A stretch of DNA of 64,000 bases from Mycolicibacterium sp. TY81 (GCF_018326285.1 NZ_AP023362.1:4774001-4838000), one strand, 5' to 3'. Numbered from the stretch's first letter, positions 33,902 to 47,546 are shown. Numbers and translations are program-made. Notes: a model not told the origin generated them from the letters alone.

Positions 33902-33929
33902 GTTCACCGAGTATGCCCGCACACCGGCT

Positions 33930-34352
33930 TCAGAACTGCGCAACCACAAATCCCGACAACAGCACCAGGAATCCGCCGACCTCACCGAGGATCAGCGCCA
34001 CCATCCCGGCGTGCAGACCACCGCTGGGGTGCTCGAACTGGTTGGTGGTGTCCTGCCGGAGCCCATGCTGGATGTACGCGGCGATGGCGACGACGAAGAA
34101 GAACACCAAAACCATTGCGGCCGTGAGGTTCACCCACGCCGGCCAGGAACTGAGCTGGACGAACACCGCCACCAGCAGTGTGGAGAACGAGTACAGCAGC
34201 GCGGCCCGGTGTGCGATGTCGACGTAGGGGTGGGCCAGATGGTCGGGGTTGACGGCCATCTGCCGGTACTTCCAGATGCCGAGGATCAGGGCCAGCAAGA
34301 AGATCAGGCCGGCGGCGAAAAGCGTGATGACGGTTGCGGTACCGAGAACCAT
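33930..34352 (-). CDS. four-helix integral membrane protein
   Basis: A 140-residue protein with four predicted transmembrane helices: ITLFAAGLIFLLALILGIW, ALLYSFSTLLVAVFVQL, LTAAMVLVFFFVVAIAAYI and ALILGEVGGFLVLLSGFVV. Loops contain conserved-looking HLAHPYVDIAHRAALLYS and HPSGGLHAGM. ATG 34352. It is 10 bases after the PHP gene stop on the same strand. No named family recognised; a small membrane redox or transport role is possible. Confidence 0.75.
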   Translation of the reverse strand: MVLGTATVITLFAAGLIFLLALILGIWKYRQMAVNPDHLAHPYVDIAHRAALLYSFSTLLVAVFVQLSSWPAWVNLTAAMVLVFFFVVAIAAYIQHGLRQDTTNQFEHPSGGLHAGMVALILGEVGGFLVLLSGFVVAQF

Positions 34353-34362
34353 GCGCCAGACG

Positions 34363-35367
34363 CTACGCGGCGGCCCAGGACAGCAGTCGCTCGACCGGCC
34401 AGGTGTTGACGATCCGGTCCTGCGGAACACCGGCATCCAGCGCCCGCTGCGCCCCGTAGCCGAGAAAGTCCAGCTGGCCGGGCGCATGCGCGTCGGTGTC
34501 GATCGAGAACAGACACCCGGTGTCCAACGCCATGTTCAGCAGCCGGGTCGGCGGGTCGCGCCGCTCAGGGCGCGAATTGATCTCCACCGCAACATCATTG
34601 GCGGCGCACGCCGCGAACACCGCTTCCGCGTCGAACTTCGATTCCGGCCGGGTGCCGCGCGAGCCCTCGACGAGGCGACCGGTGCAGTGACCCAGCACGT
34701 TCGCCTGCCCACCGGACACCGCGCGGACCATGCGCCGGGTCATCGCGGCGGCGTCCATGGCCAGCTTGGAGTGCACGCTGGCGACCACCACGTCCAGCCG
34801 CTCCAGCAGTTCGGGTTCCTGATCCAGCGAGCCATCTTCGAGGATGTCGACCTCGATGCCGGTGAGAATCCGCATCGGCGCGAACCGGTCCCGGATTTCG
34901 TCGATGACGTCCAGCTGCTGACGGAGCCGGTCCGGACTGAGCCCGTTCGCCACGGTCAGCCGCGGCGAGTGGTCGGTGAGCGCACAGTACTCGTGGCCCA
35001 AACGCTGTGCGGTGGCCATCATTTCACTGATGGGCGCCGAACCGTCGGACCAGTTGCTGTGCAGATGCAGGTCGCCCTTCAGCGCAGTGCGCAGCGCTCC
35101 CCCGCCCAAATCTGCTGCCGCCGTACGAAGTTGGACGAGCGCGTCGGGCTCACGACCGGCCCAGGCCTGCGCGATCACGGCTGCGGTCTTGGGTCCGACG
35201 CCGGCCAGCGTCTGCCAGCCGTTGGTGCGGCCCAGCTTCTCGCGTTGTTCGGGTGTCAGCGCCTCCACCACATCCGCGGCCTTGCGATAGGCCATGACGC
35301 GACGGGATTCCTCACGAGCGCGGTCCTTATAGAAGGCGATCTCCCGCAGCGCGGCCACTGGGTCCAT
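34363..35367 (-). CDS. PHP-domain protein with HhH region (PolX C-terminal type)
   Basis: A 334-residue protein. Residues 1-80 carry a helix-hairpin-helix (TLAGVGPKTAAVIAQAW) and residues 95-334 a PHP phosphoesterase domain with metal-binding motifs KGDLHLHSNWSDG, CALTDHSPR, TGIEVDIL, VVASVHSK, GHCTGR and SIDTDAHAP. It is like the C-terminal half of bacterial PolX without the polymerase domain. Probable metal-dependent exonuclease or phosphatase in DNA metabolism. Corresponds to Rv3856c. Confidence 0.88.
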   Translation of the reverse strand: MDPVAALREIAFYKDRAREESRRVMAYRKAADVVEALTPEQREKLGRTNGWQTLAGVGPKTAAVIAQAWAGREPDALVQLRTAAADLGGGALRTALKGDLHLHSNWSDGSAPISEMMATAQRLGHEYCALTDHSPRLTVANGLSPDRLRQQLDVIDEIRDRFAPMRILTGIEVDILEDGSLDQEPELLERLDVVVASVHSKLAMDAAAMTRRMVRAVSGGQANVLGHCTGRLVEGSRGTRPESKFDAEAVFAACAANDVAVEINSRPERRDPPTRLLNMALDTGCLFSIDTDAHAPGQLDFLGYGAQRALDAGVPQDRIVNTWPVERLLSWAAA

Positions 35368-35439
35368 GGCATCCAGTCTGCCAATGCGCGGAGGAAACTC
35401 ACAGGAATTAGGAGCCCGTCGTGACTAGTTTCAATAAGC

Positions 35440-36291
35440 GTGCGATTCGCCTTCAAAACCTCACCGCAAGACACCACCTGGTCGGACATGCTCGCCGTTT
35501 GGCAGGCTGCCGACGACATCGACGTGTTCGAGTCCGGCTGGACCTTCGACCACTTCTATCCGATCTTCTCCGATTCGACCGGCCCCTGCCTGGAGGGCTG
35601 GGTCACGCTGACCGCGCTGGCGCAGGCCACCAAACGGCTGCGGGTCGGCGTCCTGGTCACCGGCATCCACTATCGACACCCGGCAGTGCTGGCCAACATG
35701 GCGTCCGCGCTGGACATCGTCTCGAACGGCCGGCTGGAGCTCGGTATCGGCGCCGGTTGGAACGAAGAGGAGTCCGGCGCCTATGGCATCGAGCTCGGCT
35801 CGGTCAAAGAGCGGTTCGACCGCTTCGAAGAGGCCTGCGAGGTGCTCAAAGGCCTGCTCAGCCAGGACACCACTACCTTCGACGGCAAGTTCTATCAGTT
35901 GAAGGACGCCCGCAACGAGCCGAAGGGGCCGCAGCAGCCGCATCCGCCGTTCTGCATCGGCGGTAGCGGCGAAAAGCGGACCCTGAAGATCACCGCCAAG
36001 TACGCCGATCACTGGAACTTCGTCGGCGGGACGCCGGAAGAGTTCGCCCGCAAGCGCGACGTGCTCGCCGCGCATTGCGCCGACATCGGCCGCGACCCCA
36101 AGGAGATCACCCTGTCGGCGCACGTCCGGCTCGGCCAGGACTGCGACTACCGCAAGGTGGTCGACGAGGCTGCGGGCCTGGGCGCCGAAGGCCTGGACCT
36201 GGCGATCATCTACATCCCCCAACCGCATGACCCGGCCGTGCTGGAGCCGCTGGCCGAAGCCATCCGGGACTCAGGCCTGCTCACTGCCTGA
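35440..36291 (+). CDS. LLM-class F420-dependent oxidoreductase
   Basis: A 283-residue luciferase-like TIM-barrel protein. Typical features: WTFDHFYPI, the LGVLVTG-like strand RLRVGVLVTGIHYRHPAVLA, LDIVSNGRLELGIGAGWNEEE and FCIGGSGEKRTLKITAKYADHWN. These are F420-binding hallmarks of the actinobacterial LLM family. GTG 35440; divergent from the PHP gene. Ends at a strong terminator. Substrate not determined. Confidence 0.88.
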   Translation: MRFAFKTSPQDTTWSDMLAVWQAADDIDVFESGWTFDHFYPIFSDSTGPCLEGWVTLTALAQATKRLRVGVLVTGIHYRHPAVLANMASALDIVSNGRLELGIGAGWNEEESGAYGIELGSVKERFDRFEEACEVLKGLLSQDTTTFDGKFYQLKDARNEPKGPQQPHPPFCIGGSGEKRTLKITAKYADHWNFVGGTPEEFARKRDVLAAHCADIGRDPKEITLSAHVRLGQDCDYRKVVDEAAGLGAEGLDLAIIYIPQPHDPAVLEPLAEAIRDSGLLTA

Positions 36292-36301
36292 GATACGGCA
36301 A

Positions 36302-36333
36302 CCGCCCGGAGCCGAGAATTCGGTTCCGGGCGG
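36302..36333 (+). terminator. intrinsic terminator after the LLM oxidoreductase
   Basis: Stem of CCGCCCGGA with TCCGGGCGG plus inner CCGA/TCGG, loop GAAT, 10 bases after the stop. A T-containing tail (TTCTTAATTA) follows about 8 bases later. Confidence 0.85.
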
Positions 36334-36434
36334 GCGTGCGTTCTTAATTATCGCGGAGGTCACAAATCGATAACGATCAGCAAAGCAGCTGACGTTACTG
36401 CCGAATACCGTCGGCCAGAGCGGTCGAGCGAGCG

Positions 36435-36575
36435 CTAGACGCCGAAGCGGACCATGTCCGCAGCGGTGACCAGACGCTCGTTCTTGGCCGGAAACTCACG
36501 GCTCTTGACCGGGTGGCGGAGCAGGGACCAGGCAATACGTCCCATGCGTGAACGCGATAGCGGGTTGTTGTACAC
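36435..36575 (-). CDS. putative 46-residue basic small protein
   Basis: Small gene candidate starting at GTG 36575 with GCAGGAG about 9 bases upstream. The product is basic, with SRSRMGRIAWSLLRHPVKSR followed by EFPAKNERLVTAADMVRFGV; the first part could be an amphipathic or membrane-surface helix. It lies in an otherwise empty 530-base stretch between the LLM oxidoreductase terminator and the deacetylase gene. No family recognised. The rest of the stretch, 36576-36823, shows only AT-rich putative promoter sequence. Confidence 0.5.
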   Translation of the reverse strand: MYNNPLSRSRMGRIAWSLLRHPVKSREFPAKNERLVTAADMVRFGV

Positions 36576-36823
36576 GGTGATCACTCCTGCGGTCGGCGAT
36601 TGGTTGCACCGTGGGGCCAGACTATCGCACGGCCCCCGCGATTTCATTACAACGCCGGTCATCGGCAAACCTTTGGAGGCGCGCCGAAAGTAACAGCGGC
36701 GTGTCGCGTGTGACTGGTGTGATTCATGTTGCGGAAGAAGCCCTTAATGGCCTCTTAATTTAAGAGAGTGACCAGCCGGGCAAGTGACCCACCAGACAAT
36801 ATGAGCTATGTCACTCGGGTGAA

Positions 36824-37663
36824 TCAGACCGGAAGCTCGCGCGGCTTCCGGAACACGTCATCCAGTGTGACGGTGCGCAGATTGCGCTCCTTCAGCAGAT
36901 CGACCAGTTGGCCGTAGACGTGCGTCACCGGCAGGTGGTTGAGATGGCCGATGACCACCGTCTGCTCCGTGAAGTACTTGCCCGCCATCTTGAGGATGTA
37001 GTCCTCGGTGACGATGTTCTCGTCGCCCAGCGATCCCGTCCACATGGTCGGCGTCGAGTAGCCGAGCTCCGCGGCGATCTTGTCGACGATCGCGTTGTGG
37101 CTGCCGTACGGCGGCCGGTAGTACGGCCGGGAGTCGACCCCGAAGGTCGACTGCAGGAACTTGTGGTTGCGCTCCAACTGGTCGACGATCTCGTCCTTGG
37201 ACAGTTTCGCCAGGTCCGGATGCGACCAGGTGTGGTTGCCCAGCTGAATCTGGCCCGACTCCACGAGCGGCAGCATCAGGTCCCGGTTCTCGGTCCACGA
37301 CTGGTAGCGGCCGTTGACGAAATAGGTGAGCCGCATGCCGGTGTCCCGTGCGAGCTTGGTGTACGCGCGCACCACCTCGGAACTCACGCCGTCGTCGAGC
37401 GTGATCGCCACGCGGTTGCCGGCCACGTCCGGCAGGCTGCTGAGCTCGCCACCACCTGGTAACGCCAATCCCATGCCCCACTGGACCGGTTCCTTGGGAG
37501 CCTTCGGCGGCGCTGCGGCCACGGTCGCGGCCGGCCCGTCGACGGCGCACCGCGCCAGGCCCACGCCGGCCACCACCGAGGCCGACAAGCCCACGAGAAA
37601 ACGTCGCCGGCTCAGCTCGGAGCCGGCGAACAGGGATGCGGGTGCGCTGGTGTAGTTCGCCAT
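36824..37663 (-). CDS. Tat-exported polysaccharide deacetylase
   Basis: A 279-residue NodB-homology (CE4) enzyme. The N-terminus has a twin-arginine signal SRRRFLVGLSASVVAGVGLA with a following Cys (LARC), possibly a lipobox-like site. Catalytic motifs: TLDDG (metal Asp), HTWSHPDL (two metal His), RPPYGSHN and the late His in IGHLNHLP. It probably removes acetyl groups from a cell-wall glycan. ATG 37663. Next to a GT87 glycosyltransferase gene on the same strand, hinting at joint envelope polysaccharide work (inference). Confidence 0.9.
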   Translation of the reverse strand: MANYTSAPASLFAGSELSRRRFLVGLSASVVAGVGLARCAVDGPAATVAAAPPKAPKEPVQWGMGLALPGGGELSSLPDVAGNRVAITLDDGVSSEVVRAYTKLARDTGMRLTYFVNGRYQSWTENRDLMLPLVESGQIQLGNHTWSHPDLAKLSKDEIVDQLERNHKFLQSTFGVDSRPYYRPPYGSHNAIVDKIAAELGYSTPTMWTGSLGDENIVTEDYILKMAGKYFTEQTVVIGHLNHLPVTHVYGQLVDLLKERNLRTVTLDDVFRKPRELPV

Positions 37664-37801
37664 AAGTATTCAGTTCTGGTCGATCGGGACCCGAACCGAT
37701 CAATTGTGCAACTCCAGTCACACCAGCCTCACGCGACACACCCGACGGTATCGAGTCGTTATCAACGGCATCATCAGGTACCGAGGCGCGCCCCGACCGC
37801 G

Positions 37802-39133
37802 CTAGACGCGAGCAGGCACCTCGTCGTCAAGGAATTCCGGCGGGTAGTCCCCGAGATCGTCGGCACTCATGGCCGTCGCGCCCACCACACGCGGCTCCGA
37901 CGTACTCAACCGCAACCAACCGACCGCACCGATCAGGAAGCACAGGTACACCAGCGGATACCAGCCGCTCATCACTTGGCCGATCCAGAACGGCCGCAGG
38001 TCGAGGAAATTCCAGTACACGCCGCTGAAGTACATCGTGGTGTGGTTCCGGCCGGGTTTGTGCAGCGTCCACATGAACACCGCCGCGAACAAGCCGGCGG
38101 CACGGTACGCCCAGCCCCGAGCCCAACCACCCTGCGTCGTACAGGCTTTCCCGACGAGCCAGAAGATCACCGGCGCGAACCAGACCCAGTGCGCAGCCCA
38201 GCTGAACGGCGAGACGGCACAACCGGTCAGGCCCACCACCACGAGAGCCAGGGCCTGCTCGCCGCGGCGGTGGGCCCACCACGCCACCGCCAGTCCGGCA
38301 ACCAGGACCAAGAGGCTCAGGGTGATCCACAACCATTCAGGCCGTGGAAGTGGTGCGAAGAAGCGCGCGAGAAAGCCGTTGATCGACTGGTTCGCCAGGT
38401 GATCGATAGGCGCGATGTGCGTGGTATCTCCGAGGTGACTCCAGAACCAACCGCTGTCCGCCGGAAGGAATGGCCAGGTACCTACCATCGTTGCCACGAA
38501 AGTCCCTGTGGCAACGGCAAAAGTACGCCATTGTCGAGTCAGCAGCAGGTACGGCAGGAACACCAGCGGCGTCAGCTTGATGCCCGCCGCCAGCCCCAAC
38601 CCGATACCTCGAGAACGGGAAGCTTTGGGCCGCAACAGATCCAGCAGCACCATCGCCATGAGCAGCACATTGATCTGTCCCCACCAGAGCGTGGCCTGCA
38701 CCGGCTCGACATCTATGACCGTCACGCCGAGTGCCGCGCTGACCGTCGCCAGTCGCCAGTCAGCGCGAACGCCGGCCAATCGCATTGTGCGCCAAGCCAA
38801 CAGCGCCAAAAGCCCTACCGACAGGACCAACAGCGACCACTTCGCGACTTCGAAGCCGGCCAACGCGAAAGGGGCAAGCAGCACTGTCGCGAACGGCGGG
38901 TAGACGAACCACGCCTCTTTCAACGCCGGCGTCTCGTAGAACGGCTTGCCGTGCCAGAGCCCATCGACCGCAGCTCGGTACGTCGACAGGTCGAAGTCGT
39001 TCTCCATCAATCCGAAGAACTTCACATCGAACGGCACAAGCTGGTTGTGCACCACCAACGCCAGTATCGCGACCGCGACCGCACCCAACACCACTGGATG
39101 CGGCAGTCGTGTCTGCCCTCCCCCACTGCTCAC
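37802..39133 (-). CDS. GT87 (DUF2029) polyprenyl-phosphomannose-dependent mannosyltransferase-like protein
   Basis: A 443-residue polytopic GT-C glycosyltransferase with 10 or more transmembrane helices. The first luminal loop contains the acidic motif MENDFDLSTYRAAV (ExD-type catalytic region) and WFVYPPFATVLLAP; later GQINVLLMAMVLLDL and GIGLGLAAGIKLTPLVFLPYL are DUF2029 hallmarks. In mycobacteria the family adds alpha-mannose to PIM, LM and LAM. The C-terminal 50 residues are acidic and cytoplasmic. GTG 39133. The exact step is not predictable. Confidence 0.85.
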   Translation of the reverse strand: MSSGGGQTRLPHPVVLGAVAVAILALVVHNQLVPFDVKFFGLMENDFDLSTYRAAVDGLWHGKPFYETPALKEAWFVYPPFATVLLAPFALAGFEVAKWSLLVLSVGLLALLAWRTMRLAGVRADWRLATVSAALGVTVIDVEPVQATLWWGQINVLLMAMVLLDLLRPKASRSRGIGLGLAAGIKLTPLVFLPYLLLTRQWRTFAVATGTFVATMVGTWPFLPADSGWFWSHLGDTTHIAPIDHLANQSINGFLARFFAPLPRPEWLWITLSLLVLVAGLAVAWWAHRRGEQALALVVVGLTGCAVSPFSWAAHWVWFAPVIFWLVGKACTTQGGWARGWAYRAAGLFAAVFMWTLHKPGRNHTTMYFSGVYWNFLDLRPFWIGQVMSGWYPLVYLCFLIGAVGWLRLSTSEPRVVGATAMSADDLGDYPPEFLDDEVPARV

Positions 39134-39230
39134 CGGCCGATTTTATCGAGCAGTGCGTGCGGCGCCCGTCGCCAATCTGCACCACCCATGCAGCGTGAGA
39201 GTCACCGGTTCTGCGTTCCTGACGTGAAAA

Positions 39231-39271
39231 AACCGTGGCCCGGCGGTGCATCGCACCACCGGGCCACGGTT
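39231..39271 (-). terminator. intrinsic terminator after gltD
   Basis: Long hairpin with arms AACCGTGGCCCGG and CCGGGCCACGGTT, extended by GGTGC/GCACC with one mismatch and loop ATC. It lies 11 bases beyond the gltD stop and has an A run on the far side, so it reads as a terminator for the gltBD transcript. Confidence 0.9.
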
Positions 39272-39281
39272 GATTGTCAGA

Positions 39282-40740
39282 TCAGCGCTGCGGCGCAGCC
39301 GTCGGCTTGATGGGCTTCGGCAGCGCCGACTCACCCATCAGGTAGCGGTCCACGCCGGCGGCCGCGGCGCGGCCCTCGGCGATGGCCCACACGATCAGCG
39401 ACTGACCGCGGCCCATGTCACCGGCGACGAAGACGCCGGGCACCGTGGTCTGGAAGTCGTTGTCCCGGGCCACGTTTCCGCGGTCGGTGAGCTCGACGCC
39501 CAGCTCGGTCAGCAGGCCTTCACGCTCGGGGCCGACGAAGCCCATGGCCAGGAAGACGATGTCCGCCGCGAGTTCGAAGTCCGAACCCTCGACCTTCTCG
39601 AACTTGCCGGCCTTCATGACGACCTCGTGCACCTTCAGTGCCGAGACCTTGCCGTCGGTGCCCACGAACTCCTCGGTGTTGACCGAGAAGACGCGCTCGC
39701 CACCCTCTTCGTGCGCCGAGGACACCCGGAACATGAGCGGGTAGGTCGGCCACGGGGTCGACTCGGCGCGCTCCTCCGGCGGACGCGGCATGATCTCGAA
39801 CTGGTGGACGCTCTCGGCACCCTGCCGGTGGGCGGTGCCCAGGCAGTCGGCGCCGGTGTCACCGCCACCGATGATGACGACCTTCTTGCCCTTGGCCGTG
39901 ATCGGCGGCTCGCCGTCGGGTCCGAGGACGTCGTCGCCCAGCTGCACGCGGTTACCCCAGGGCAGGTACTCCATGGCCTGGTAGATGCCCTCGAGCTCGC
40001 GGCCCGGGATCGGCAGGTCACGCCATGCGGTCGCGCCGCCGGCCAGGACCACCGCGTCGTAGTCTTCCTGCAGCTGCTCGACGGTGATGTCGACGCCGAC
40101 GTTGACGTTGGTCCGGAACTGCGTGCCCTCGGCCGCCATCTGCTCCAGACGACGGTCGATGTGCCGCTTCTCCATCTTGAATTCCGGGATGCCGTAACGC
40201 AGCAGACCACCGATGCGGTCGGCCCGCTCGAGCACGGTCACGTCGTGGCCGGCGCGAGTCAGCTGCTGGGCAGCGGCCAGACCGGCCGGTCCGGAACCGA
40301 CGACGGCGACCTTCTTGCCGGTCTTGACGTCCGGGATCATCGGCTTGACCCAGCCCTGGTCGAAGGCGTTGTCGATCAGCTCGACCTCGACCTGCTTGAT
40401 CGTCACCGGGTCCTGGTTGATGCCGAGGACGCACGACGCCTCACACGGCGCCGGGCACAGCCGCCCGGTGAATTCCGGGAAGTTGTTGGTGGCGTGCAGG
40501 CGCTCGATGCCGTCGCGCCAGCGGTCCCGGTACACCAGGTCGTTCCACTCGGGGATGAGGTTCCCGAGCGGACAACCGTTGTGGCAGAACGGGATACCGC
40601 AGTCCATGCAGCGCGAGGCCTGGACCTGCAAGGTCTCCTTGGAGAACTCCTCGTAGACCTCTTTCCAGTCCTTGAGGCGCAGGTCGACCGGCCGGCGGAC
40701 CGGAGTCTGACGGTGGGTGTGCTTGAGGAAGCCGTTCGGA

Positions 40741-40748
<8 letters not shown>
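39282..40748 (-). CDS. gltD: glutamate synthase small subunit
   Basis: A 488-residue NADPH/FAD subunit of glutamate synthase. N-terminal Cys clusters [16 protein letters not shown] and [12 protein letters not shown] hold two [4Fe-4S] clusters. FAD motif [17 protein letters not shown] and NADPH motif [15 protein letters not shown] are present. It feeds electrons to GltB for glutamine plus 2-oxoglutarate to two glutamates. Its GTG start overlaps the gltB stop by 8 bases, indicating tight coupling. Corresponds to Rv3858c. Confidence 0.97.
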
Positions 40749-45354
<4,606 letters not shown>

Positions 45355-45897
45355 CTAACCCTTCACCATCTTCTTTACGAAGCATCGCTTGACCGCCGCT
45401 TTCAACGGCGTCAGCGGACTGAGCGACGGTATGCCAGCGTGCAGCACTGAACGACGGGCCGTCCCGCTCGCCTCGATTGAGACAAAACGATATGACAAAC
45501 CCGGCCTGACATGCCAACTTAGGCAGACCTAATGAGGTTGCTGTGACTGTGGTGCACAGCACTCTAAAGCTACCGGTCGGTAGGGCCAATTTTATTGGAG
45601 CCCTTGCGTTTTCGCCAATCAATTCCGGTCACACCCCGACGGGGCCCACCCGCACCACTGGTCACGACACCGCAATATGGTTTGCTGGGAGTCACATTTC
45701 CGCAGGCCGTTACCAAAAGTTTATTTGCTGCAAAGATTGCTCAGATTCTTAGATTCCGGGCCGGTCAGCGGGCACCCGCCGGTCACCTTTGAGCCGCTAT
45801 TCAGCAACAGCCGGGCTCCCGGCCGCCCATCGGTGGGACCCTCGAAATGCTGTTTGCTGACCCGGCTTTTTCGACAGGAATTGGAGGGTTCGACCAA
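45355..45897. promoter_or_regulatory. 543-base gltB-aqpZ intergenic region with EspR-type sites and an IdeR-like box
   Basis: Divergent regulatory region, visibly more AT-rich than its surroundings. TTTGCTG (EspR motif) occurs three times: 45681, 45724 and 45853; the second is part of the palindrome-like TTTGCTGCAAAG. An IdeR-like sequence lies at 45514-45532 with the core TTAGGCAGACCTAA matching 12 of 14 inner consensus positions. A short frame from GTG 45543 exists but lacks coding signs. The gltB start has a GGGTTAGGTGGG-type leader on the minus strand. Confidence 0.6.
45570..45583. promoter_or_regulatory. palindromic operator-like site
   Basis: CTACCGGTCGGTAG: arms CTACCG and CGGTAG separated by GT. 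This looks like TetR-family operators of the TACCGNNCGGTA type. No TetR gene is adjacent, so the binder would act in trans. Confidence 0.5.
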
Positions 45898-46644
45898 ATG
45901 AGTACTCCCACGAGCACACACAAGCTGGCGGCGGAGGCCGTCGGCACCTTCTGGCTCGTGCTCGGCGGTTGCGGCGCCGCGGTCTTTGCCGCCAATCCCA
46001 CCGAACACACCTCTATCGGCATCGGATTCCTCGGTGTCGCAATAGCTTTCGGCCTCACGGTACTGACGGGCGTCTACGCCTTCGGCAGTGTCTCGGGCGG
46101 CCATTTCAATCCGGCGGTCACGCTCGGCGCGGCCCTGGCCCGGCGGATCGACTGGAAGGCACTGCCCGGGTACTGGATCGCCCAGATCATCGGCGGGCTC
46201 GTGGCCGGCGGGGTCATCTACTGGATCGGCAGTGGCCAGAAGGGCTGGTCGGCGACCGGCAACATGGCCGCGAACGGTTTCGGGGACCACTCACCGGAAC
46301 ATTTCGGCCTGGCGTCGGTGCTCATCACCGAAATCGTCCTGACCGCGATGTTTCTGTTCGTGATCCTGGGCTCCACCGACGCCCGCGCCCCGAAGGGCTT
46401 CGCCGGACTGTCCATCGGCCTGTCCCTGACCCTCGTCCACCTGATCTCGATCCCGATCTCCAACACCTCGGTGAATCCGGCCCGCTCGACCGGCGTCGCG
46501 TTCTTCAACGGCAACGGGGCGCCGACGCAGCTGTGGGTGTTCTGGCTGGCGCCGTTGGTCGGAGCCGCCATCGCGGGCGTCGCTTATCCGCTGTTGTTCG
46601 GCACCGCCGAGACGGATCACGAAGCCGACGTCGTCGCCGCCTAG
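45898..46644 (+). CDS. aqpZ: aquaporin Z
   Basis: A 248-residue major intrinsic protein with six helices and two NPA half-helices, GGHFNPAVTLG and TSVNPARSTG. The stretch HLISIPISNTSVNPARS is nearly that of E. coli AqpZ, including the His and Arg of the selectivity filter, so a water channel is more likely than a glycerol facilitator. ATG 45898 has GGAGGG 11 bases upstream. Its stop shares CTAG with the stop of the convergent glycosylase. I know of no aquaporin in M. tuberculosis, so this is a non-tuberculous trait. Confidence 0.93.
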   Translation: MSTPTSTHKLAAEAVGTFWLVLGGCGAAVFAANPTEHTSIGIGFLGVAIAFGLTVLTGVYAFGSVSGGHFNPAVTLGAALARRIDWKALPGYWIAQIIGGLVAGGVIYWIGSGQKGWSATGNMAANGFGDHSPEHFGLASVLITEIVLTAMFLFVILGSTDARAPKGFAGLSIGLSLTLVHLISIPISNTSVNPARSTGVAFFNGNGAPTQLWVFWLAPLVGAAIAGVAYPLLFGTAETDHEADVVAA

Positions 46645-47537
46645 ATTTCCTTCAGGCTGGGAATCGCCTGGCGCGCACCGAATCTCGGGTTGCGCGCCAG
46701 GCCACTGACTTCGAGCAGCCGTACCGCCCGATGCCGGTGTGGCCGGAGCGGTTCCAGCAGTTCGACCATCGCGGCGTCGTCGATCGGGTGGCCCAGCAGG
46801 GTCCAGCCCACCATCTTGGCCAGGTGATAGTCGCCGACCGAGAGCGCGTCGGCGTCGCCGAACGCCTTCTGCACCGTCTCGGCGGCCGTCCACAGCCCGA
46901 CTCCCGGCAACGACATCAAGGCCGTGATCGCGGTCTCGGCGGTCAGCCGCTCCAGCGCGTCGGCCCGCTGCGCGCAGCCGACCAGGGTGCGGGCCCGGCC
47001 GGGATCCACGTTCGCGCGGTGGAATTCCCAGGACGGGATGCGGCGCCACGCATCGGCGGTCGGCGGCAGCCGCATGCCGGCCGGCGCCGGGCCGGGCGCG
47101 GGCGCGCCATATCGCATGGTGAGCTTGCGGAACGAATTCCACGCATCCCGGCCTTGCACCCGTTGCTCGAGGATCGCCGGGATCAGCGCCTCCAGCACCC
47201 GCCCCGTGCGGCACAGGCGCAGGTGCGGCACGCGGCGCCAGGCCTCGGCAATGGTCGGTTCGGTGGGTGCGAATCCCGTGGCGTCGTCTTCGGCGCCGAC
47301 CAGCGCGGGTAGGCGGTCCAGGAACTCGGCGGCGCCGTCGCCCCACACCTCGCAGTCGACGGTATCCAGCTGCGGCTGGCTGAGCCGCGCGGTCACCCCG
47401 CCGGTGCGCATCAGGCTGGTGCGCCAGATGACGCCGTCGACGGTCCGGAAGGTCGGGTCGGTCCCGCCGCGGCGCAGCGGCGACAACGTCAGGCCGAGGC
47501 CGGCCGGGCCGTCCAGGGCCAGGCTGGCGGTGGGCAC
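46641..47537 (-). CDS. DNA-3-methyladenine glycosylase family (AlkA-like HhH-GPD), Rv0142-like
   Basis: A 298-residue HhH-GPD protein. The hairpin LMSLPGVGLWTAAETVQKAF is followed by GDADALSVGDYHLAKMVGW, which contains the catalytic Asp of AlkA/Ogg-type glycosylases (SVGD). The N-terminal beta-rich half is AlkA-like. Removes alkylated bases to start base excision repair. GTG or ATG start near 47537 (MPTASLALDG). It occupies the Rv0142 position relative to the DUF427 gene and marks the beginning of the Rv01xx-type segment. Confidence 0.85.
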   Translation of the reverse strand: MPTASLALDGPAGLGLTLSPLRRGGTDPTFRTVDGVIWRTSLMRTGGVTARLSQPQLDTVDCEVWGDGAAEFLDRLPALVGAEDDATGFAPTEPTIAEAWRRVPHLRLCRTGRVLEALIPAILEQRVQGRDAWNSFRKLTMRYGAPAPGPAPAGMRLPPTADAWRRIPSWEFHRANVDPGRARTLVGCAQRADALERLTAETAITALMSLPGVGLWTAAETVQKAFGDADALSVGDYHLAKMVGWTLLGHPIDDAAMVELLEPLRPHRHRAVRLLEVSGLARNPRFGARQAIPSLKEI

Positions 47538-47546
47538 GGATTCAGG

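Noticed and set aside
37664..37801. Search for a tRNA near the deacetylase gene
   Set aside because: No cloverleaf arms or T-loop motif found.
45543..45752. Possible 69-residue gene upstream of aqpZ
   Set aside because: Weak ribosome site, no recognisable protein pattern, sits over IdeR-like and EspR-type sites; more likely regulatory DNA.
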